A stretch of 64,000 bases of DNA from Mucidula mucida. Taxonomy: Eukaryota > Basidiomycota > Agaricomycetes > Agaricales > Physalacriaceae. The stretch covers positions 1 to 64,000 of the forward strand of contig JADNYV010000044.1 of assembly GCA_015501055.1 (NCBI GenBank), written 5' to 3'. The first letter of the stretch is position 1. The number at the start of each line of letters is the position of its first letter. Of this stretch, positions 59,601 to 64,000 are shown one piece after another. Both the position numbers and the translations under genes were made by a program. The notes under the pieces are model-generated. The model saw only the letters and a list, made by a program, of their open reading frames with translations, did no database searches and was not told the origin of the DNA.

Positions 59601-60973
59601 CGTCAACCTGATACTGCCATGGGTCGCCTCGTCGAGAATAGACTACTCACGCCTCCTGGGAATCCCGCCAAACGTCACCTCGAGTTCGAGCTTCCCGCCG
59701 GAATGACGTTTAATGCAGGCGATTACCTGGCTATGTGCGTCGCTCAACTTCGTCGTCACTTATAACTAAAAGCAGATCCTTAGCCTACCTCACAATCCCA
59801 TACGGGATGTGCACCGCGTATTAGCCAAGTTTGGTCTATCGAAGGAACAACATGTAAGTGACCTTCCCTGTTACAAAGAGCTTTTTGGTTAACTCTTCCT
59901 CTTAAGATCTTCATTTCGGCAGAGAGCCCTACATCTTTGCCAGTTGGAAAGAAGGTTGCGCTGGTTGAGATTCTGAGCGGCTATGTCGAGCTCTCCCAAA
60001 TTGCAACGACGAAGGATATCCAAATACTCCTCACAGCGGCGTCTTCCGACGATACAGTCAACGCGCTGGAGAACCTCAAGGCATCCTACATAGATCACGT
60101 CGCGTCCAAGCGCTTGAGCGTGCTCGACTTGTTGGAGAAATACCAAGACATCAATTATCCCTGGGCGCCTTCCTGAGGATGCTTCCAGCAATGCGTGTCC
60201 GACAATACTCATTTCATCCTCACCTTTGTGGAAGCCGGAGAACGTTACGCTCACGATCAGCGTCATCGAAGCTCCCGCCCTTTCTGGTGAAGACAAGCTC
60301 TTCCTCGGCGTCGGATCGCACTACCTCTCGCAGCTCTTGCCAGGCGACCGCGTGCGCATGACGGTGCGACACTCAGCTGCGGCATTCCATCTCCCTGAGG
60401 ACCCGTCTGTGCCGGCCGTGATGTTCTGCGCCGGGTCGGGCATTGCACCGATGCGCGGGTTCATGCAGGAGCGGGCGATGCAAAGATCGGCGGGCGCGAT
60501 GTTGGGAAGATGTGTTGTTCTTTGGATGTCGTGATCCTGAGGTGGATTACTTGTATGGAGAGGCGGAGTTGAAGGAGTGGATTGAGCTGGGGATTTTGGA
60601 TGTTAGGACGGCGTTTTCGAGGAAGTCGGAGGCCAGTCATGGGTGCAAGTATGTCCAGGAGTGAGTGTTCATCAATCTTTGCGATGGGTCTGGTGTTGAT
60701 TGTGTTACTTTAGCCGTATCTGGGTGGATCGACTCGAGATTACAGAAGCTTATGAGAAGGGAGCCAAGGTCAATACTATCTCTCTATGTCTAATCCATGA
60801 GTTATCTGATCTGGCCACAGTTCTTCACCTGTGGTTCTGGTACAGTTGCCAAAGGCATCAAGCTGAAGCTCATCGACCTTTTGGAGGACGTACACAAGCT
60901 GGACCGTGCTCAGGCAACTGAGAAGTTCGAGCAAGTAACGAAAGGGAGATACGCTACCGACGTGTTCGATTAG
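56686..60973 (+). CDS. self-sufficient P450-reductase fusion (CYP505-type)
   Basis: The P450 half starts MTTPIPQPPTIPLLGN with no membrane anchor. It contains AGHETSSGMLSFTVYWLLKY, ESLR and the heme loop FGYGMRGCIGRPFAWQE. A linker (about 58840-58910) leads to a reductase half: FMN-binding LYVLYGSNTGTSESFA, the FAD site RVRQYS, the NADPH site CAGSGIAPMRGF and FFGCRDPEVDYLYGEAE, ending RYATDVFD. Family members (P450BM3/P450foxy) hydroxylate fatty acids or lipophilic substrates without a separate reductase. The frame breaks at about 59301, 60163, 60211, 60482 and 60512. Each is repaired by one base in or next to a short run of identical bases, so the true gene is probably intact. One early junction, near 57117, could not be settled. 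Confidence 0.9.
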
Positions 60974-61172
60974 TGTCCTTGGCATTTTCATTTCTTCCTT
61001 CACTGTATTTGTAATGTTTTTCGGCTGTACTCGTAATTCTTCATTGTACGATTGAAGTATTTTTGCATTAAGAGAGAAGGATATACTTTACAAACGTAGA
61101 CGACAACAGACCAAGGACAGATACAACAGGCAATAGCGTAAGGACAGCAGGTAGACAGAAGGTCGGCAAACT

Positions 61173-61728
61173 CTAGTGGGTGAAGTGCATATTGCGATCC
61201 AACCAAGCATCATCGAAGCACCACATCATCAAGCAGGGTTCAGACAGTAGAAATGCGACAGGCAACGCGTCTGAATGATTGGTGCACGAAGAGAGTGTTG
61301 GAAAGGGCTTGAGTCGTCCGCGGTTAGCTCCCCATTTCCATAGAGCAAACGGGGACTCAGACCTGGGTGATAGCTTCACTCATACTATCAGCCAGCGATA
61401 CGCAGGATGACTGGACTTGTACTTACCAGCCTTAGCGGTGGGTAGCATCGACGCCAACACGTCTTGAACGATGTCGGGCTCCAGGGTGTTGCAGATGGAC
61501 ATCCAAGACTCGGTTGATTGGATCATAGGAGCTTGTTTTGAGGCAACGATGAGTCTAGCACAGAAAACAGACGCGTATATGCGTACCATTCGCGTCGTCG
61601 AATAGCATCGCGGCGAGGACATCCTTGTGAACTGGAACGCGAGGCTGCGGCGCGACGATGTTGACGGGAGCGAGGTTTTCTTTGTTTCCAGACGAGTATG
61701 GAGAGGGTCTTGAGGGCGGGTGAGCCAT
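61173..61728 (-). CDS. unrecognised multi-exon protein
   Basis: Starts MAHPPSRPSPYSSGNKENLA at 61728. The first intron (GTACGC at about 61588) leads to an exon with SKQAPMIQSTESWMSICNTL, then EPDIVQDVLASMLPTAKAG, followed by another GTAAGT intron and a short last exon. The pieces share a motif: KDVLAAMLFDD in exon 1 and QDVLASMLPT in exon 2, which may be a duplicated helix. The 3' end is uncertain. It sits between the P450-reductase fusion and the terpene synthase, but nothing shows that it belongs to the same pathway. Confidence 0.45.
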
Positions 61729-62333
61729 TTCTAGGTGATGGTCGCGGTGCTGGTGCCAGCTTGATCGAAGGATGCGCTTTGTATCACCGGCCCGGACAAC
61801 CGCACTTGGATCTCCCCGTCATGGCTTGCTGAACGTTGCTTTGGCATGATACACTCGGAACTGGAATCATATACTATACCTTTGCGCTTTGCTTTCATGA
61901 TGCAAAGCCGGCGGAAACACGGGGACGGTGTATTTGACGCTCTTGGTACAGGTGCGTTCCTTGATGGCATTTAGCTCATCCTTGTTGGAGTTTAACTGTC
62001 TGTGAAATGAACCGATTGACGACTTTTGAGTTCAACTGGTGCTACTATCAATGCTTGCTGTCGACTCATTCGGAAAACAGTCCCAACTTAACCATGTGTT
62101 TTCCTTAAATCCTGGTGATGTCTGCTTTGTAAAAAACCTATGGCGCAACATAACCAACGTATGATTCTGGTACTCGCATTGACTGCTTCCCGCTAGTGCT
62201 CACGGAATATGTCTACTAATGACTTCAGAATTGCAGCGCCTGGGGACCACATCCGTTCATCTCTAAGGTACGCGGCGCATAGTCAATATTGAAGTGCTCA
62301 TTACGATTGATCTAGGATTTGGCATCCCTACAC
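61729..62333. other. spacer, no supported gene
   Basis: A 79-codon minus frame (61970-61731) is open in a different frame from the gene to its left. No motifs are recognised. Confidence 0.4.
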
Positions 62334-63490
62334 TCAAAACACTATTTTTTGAGTTCTTTTGACGTCCTCTCCTGAATTCCCAAAATACCGTTCGGTCCTG
62401 AAGCACCACTCGATCTGGCCTGCGACGCCGACAGCGATTCCCTCAAGCAACGCGTTTACCGACGTCCCAATGTGTCCCGGAAACATGGGCACATTTGCGA
62501 ATAGCTCCATGAACCGTTTCGTCATTTCTTGGAACCGCTCCCCCACATAATCGAGTACACCCTGGACATCCAGTCCTTTTTCTTTCATTACGACGACGAC
62601 GAGGTTATGATACGGATCTTCTGAACGGAATTCCATAGGGAAGGAGTAGACGTCCTAGGGAAACTTCAGTATGATACGTGGGATAATCATCCAGACCACC
62701 GTACATTGACGAACATCATGAGCTCCACGCCAAGCTGCATCATCTTTGACACGAAAGGGTGGTCGTAAACATCGTTGGGAAGGTCATGCTGAATGAGCAT
62801 GAGGTCCAGCGATGGATGTGCCCCCGATCCGGCTCTCCGCACGTTCAGGTAATCATCAATGGAGAGGATATTTTGGTTATCACGCTCAAATGCTTGCCGG
62901 TACGTACTATCCAGGTATTCCTGGAAGTGCTGAATATAGCGTTCGGCAGTGGAGCTTGTACAATGGGCATCTTCGAGCGTCCGGATCCAAAACCTGGAGG
63001 AAGGAGCGTCAGCAACTAGTACGGGGGGACTGAAACATCATTATGCTTACTCTCGGGTCATCTTTCCGAGGCACGAGTCCTGAAAAGACGCGTCGTACGG
63101 GTTTCTGGTTGACGTTGAGCGAAGCTCTTCGCGCAGATGAACAGGATCATCGTACCGAAACGCGTTCAAAACCTCATCGCATTGTTTTCGCACCGTAGGT
63201 CCATCATTGCCATCGGTGAGCTGGTCAATGACATAGTACAAATGCATCTGCTCGATCACCGCGCGTACATGCGCCACGTCGCGAAAGTTGGGATAAACCA
63301 AGGACGCGAACAAGGCGAATTTGCAGCGCATAAAAGAGGAGCGGGGCGTCGCGTCGAATGGCGCGTTGTCTTCGACCCATTGGTCGCATGTGGAGATGAG
63401 CTCTGCGATGGCTAGGGGATTTTCCTGAGCGGCGAACGGCCAGTAGGAAGGAAGATCCGGGAGGAGGACTGTCTGGGTTGAATGGGCCAT
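62334..63490 (-). CDS. sesquiterpene synthase (class I terpene cyclase)
   Basis: Three exons: 63051-63490, 62705-62993 and 62334-62654, about 350 residues, the usual fungal length. The first metal site is YYVIDQLTDGND, a DQxxD form in place of the usual D[DE]xxD. The Arg-bearing loop reads YLNVRRAGSGAHPSLDLML. The second metal site, the NSE motif NDVYSFPME, is created across the exon 2/3 junction. The C-terminal Arg-Tyr pair is in FRTERYFG. The enzyme would cyclise farnesyl diphosphate with Mg2+ to an unknown sesquiterpene. The product cannot be read from the sequence. It is about 1.4 kb from the 3' end of the 61 kb gene's neighbour, the P450-reductase fusion, and transcribed from the opposite strand. 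Confidence 0.93.
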
Positions 63491-64000
63491 GGTGATGATG
63501 TTGTGAGTTGACCTCGACTTGTAGGTTCTACAGATTAAATACCTTTTGCGCGTCGCTGGTTGTTGTGAGCCGGGATTCTTGCCACCGGGGAGTGCAGTAC
63601 GCGACGTGGTGAACGGTTCCTCGTGGCCTTGCTATTCACAAGGTCCACATTAGTTTCCGAGTCGAGGAATACTGGGCTTTTCTGTCCATCCATCTATCCT
63701 CAGATTCTTTCCCTTTATCGGAGGGGCATGAGGATCACACACGTCGGCTCATTCTTCCTCAGCGTTTCATCTCACCCGCCACGTTTCTGCTTTAAGCCCA
63801 AAAACCCTACTCTAGGAGCTAGCGCGACTAGTCGTTGACATTGTGAAGCCAGTGCGGTTCACGGTCAATGTCATGGTCATTGTCAAACTATCCTGAAATG
63901 CACACCGAACTCGGGCCGACTAGTAACTCACTCCGTGAAGACGGTTATGAATAACGCGCGAACTTCTTATCACGGGCACCCTCACGCAGATCTTCCATTA
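63491..64000. other. upstream region of the terpene synthase
   Basis: About 500 bp with no supported gene, probably holding the terpene synthase promoter. A 71-codon plus frame (63623-63838) has no recognisable content. Confidence 0.45.

Overview
This is nuclear DNA of a filamentous basidiomycete, most likely a wood-decaying agaricomycete. Genes are dense with 45-70 bp introns. BTB/POZ genes are expanded, there is a chromodomain Ty3/gypsy retrotransposon, and the window carries a class II manganese peroxidase, an M35 metalloprotease, a self-sufficient P450-reductase fusion and a terpene synthase. The manganese peroxidase points to a white-rot lifestyle. The species cannot be named from the sequence.

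Layout. 0-7 kb: mostly gene-poor, with a small repeat-built protein whose motif recalls Nup98 (5.1-6.0 kb) convergent with a Ser-rich protein. 8-15 kb: two tandem BTB genes, a long acidic/Pro/Ser-rich coding stretch, and a third BTB gene on the minus strand. 15.4-26.5 kb: a transposon-rich island. A degraded transposase-like gene is split by a 7.3 kb gypsy element, whose chromodomain is in turn split by a 588 bp hAT-type miniature element with a clear 8-bp target duplication. 26.8 kb: intron-containing tRNA-Gln(CTG). 27.5-33 kb: a membrane-anchored DXD glycosyltransferase, a very small multi-exon gene, and a protein with a PD-(D/E)XK-like core. 34.3-38 kb: two secreted enzymes, an M35 aspzincin protease and a short-type manganese peroxidase. 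40-46 kb: another BTB gene, several unrecognised genes and a MYND-finger gene. 46.4-49.3 kb: a long PH-domain protein. 53-63.5 kb: a probable sesquiterpenoid gene neighbourhood (P450, P450-reductase fusion, terpene synthase).

Three features tie the window together. First, about 480 bp near 15 kb recurs inverted near 46 kb. Each copy carries the 5' ends of a divergent BTB/MYND pair, but BTB is intact only at 15 kb and MYND only at 45 kb, which is the footprint expected of a roughly 30 kb inversion with staggered breaks. Second, otherwise normal genes are repeatedly broken by single missing bases in or next to short runs of one base, so many apparent frameshifts are probably sequence errors. 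Third, two oxidative-enzyme genes contain extremely short exons (8 nt in the peroxidase; 14 nt and a possible 3 nt in the P450).

Exon boundaries were read by eye from splice consensus and conserved protein motifs. Coordinates given for multi-exon genes run from start to stop codon and include introns.
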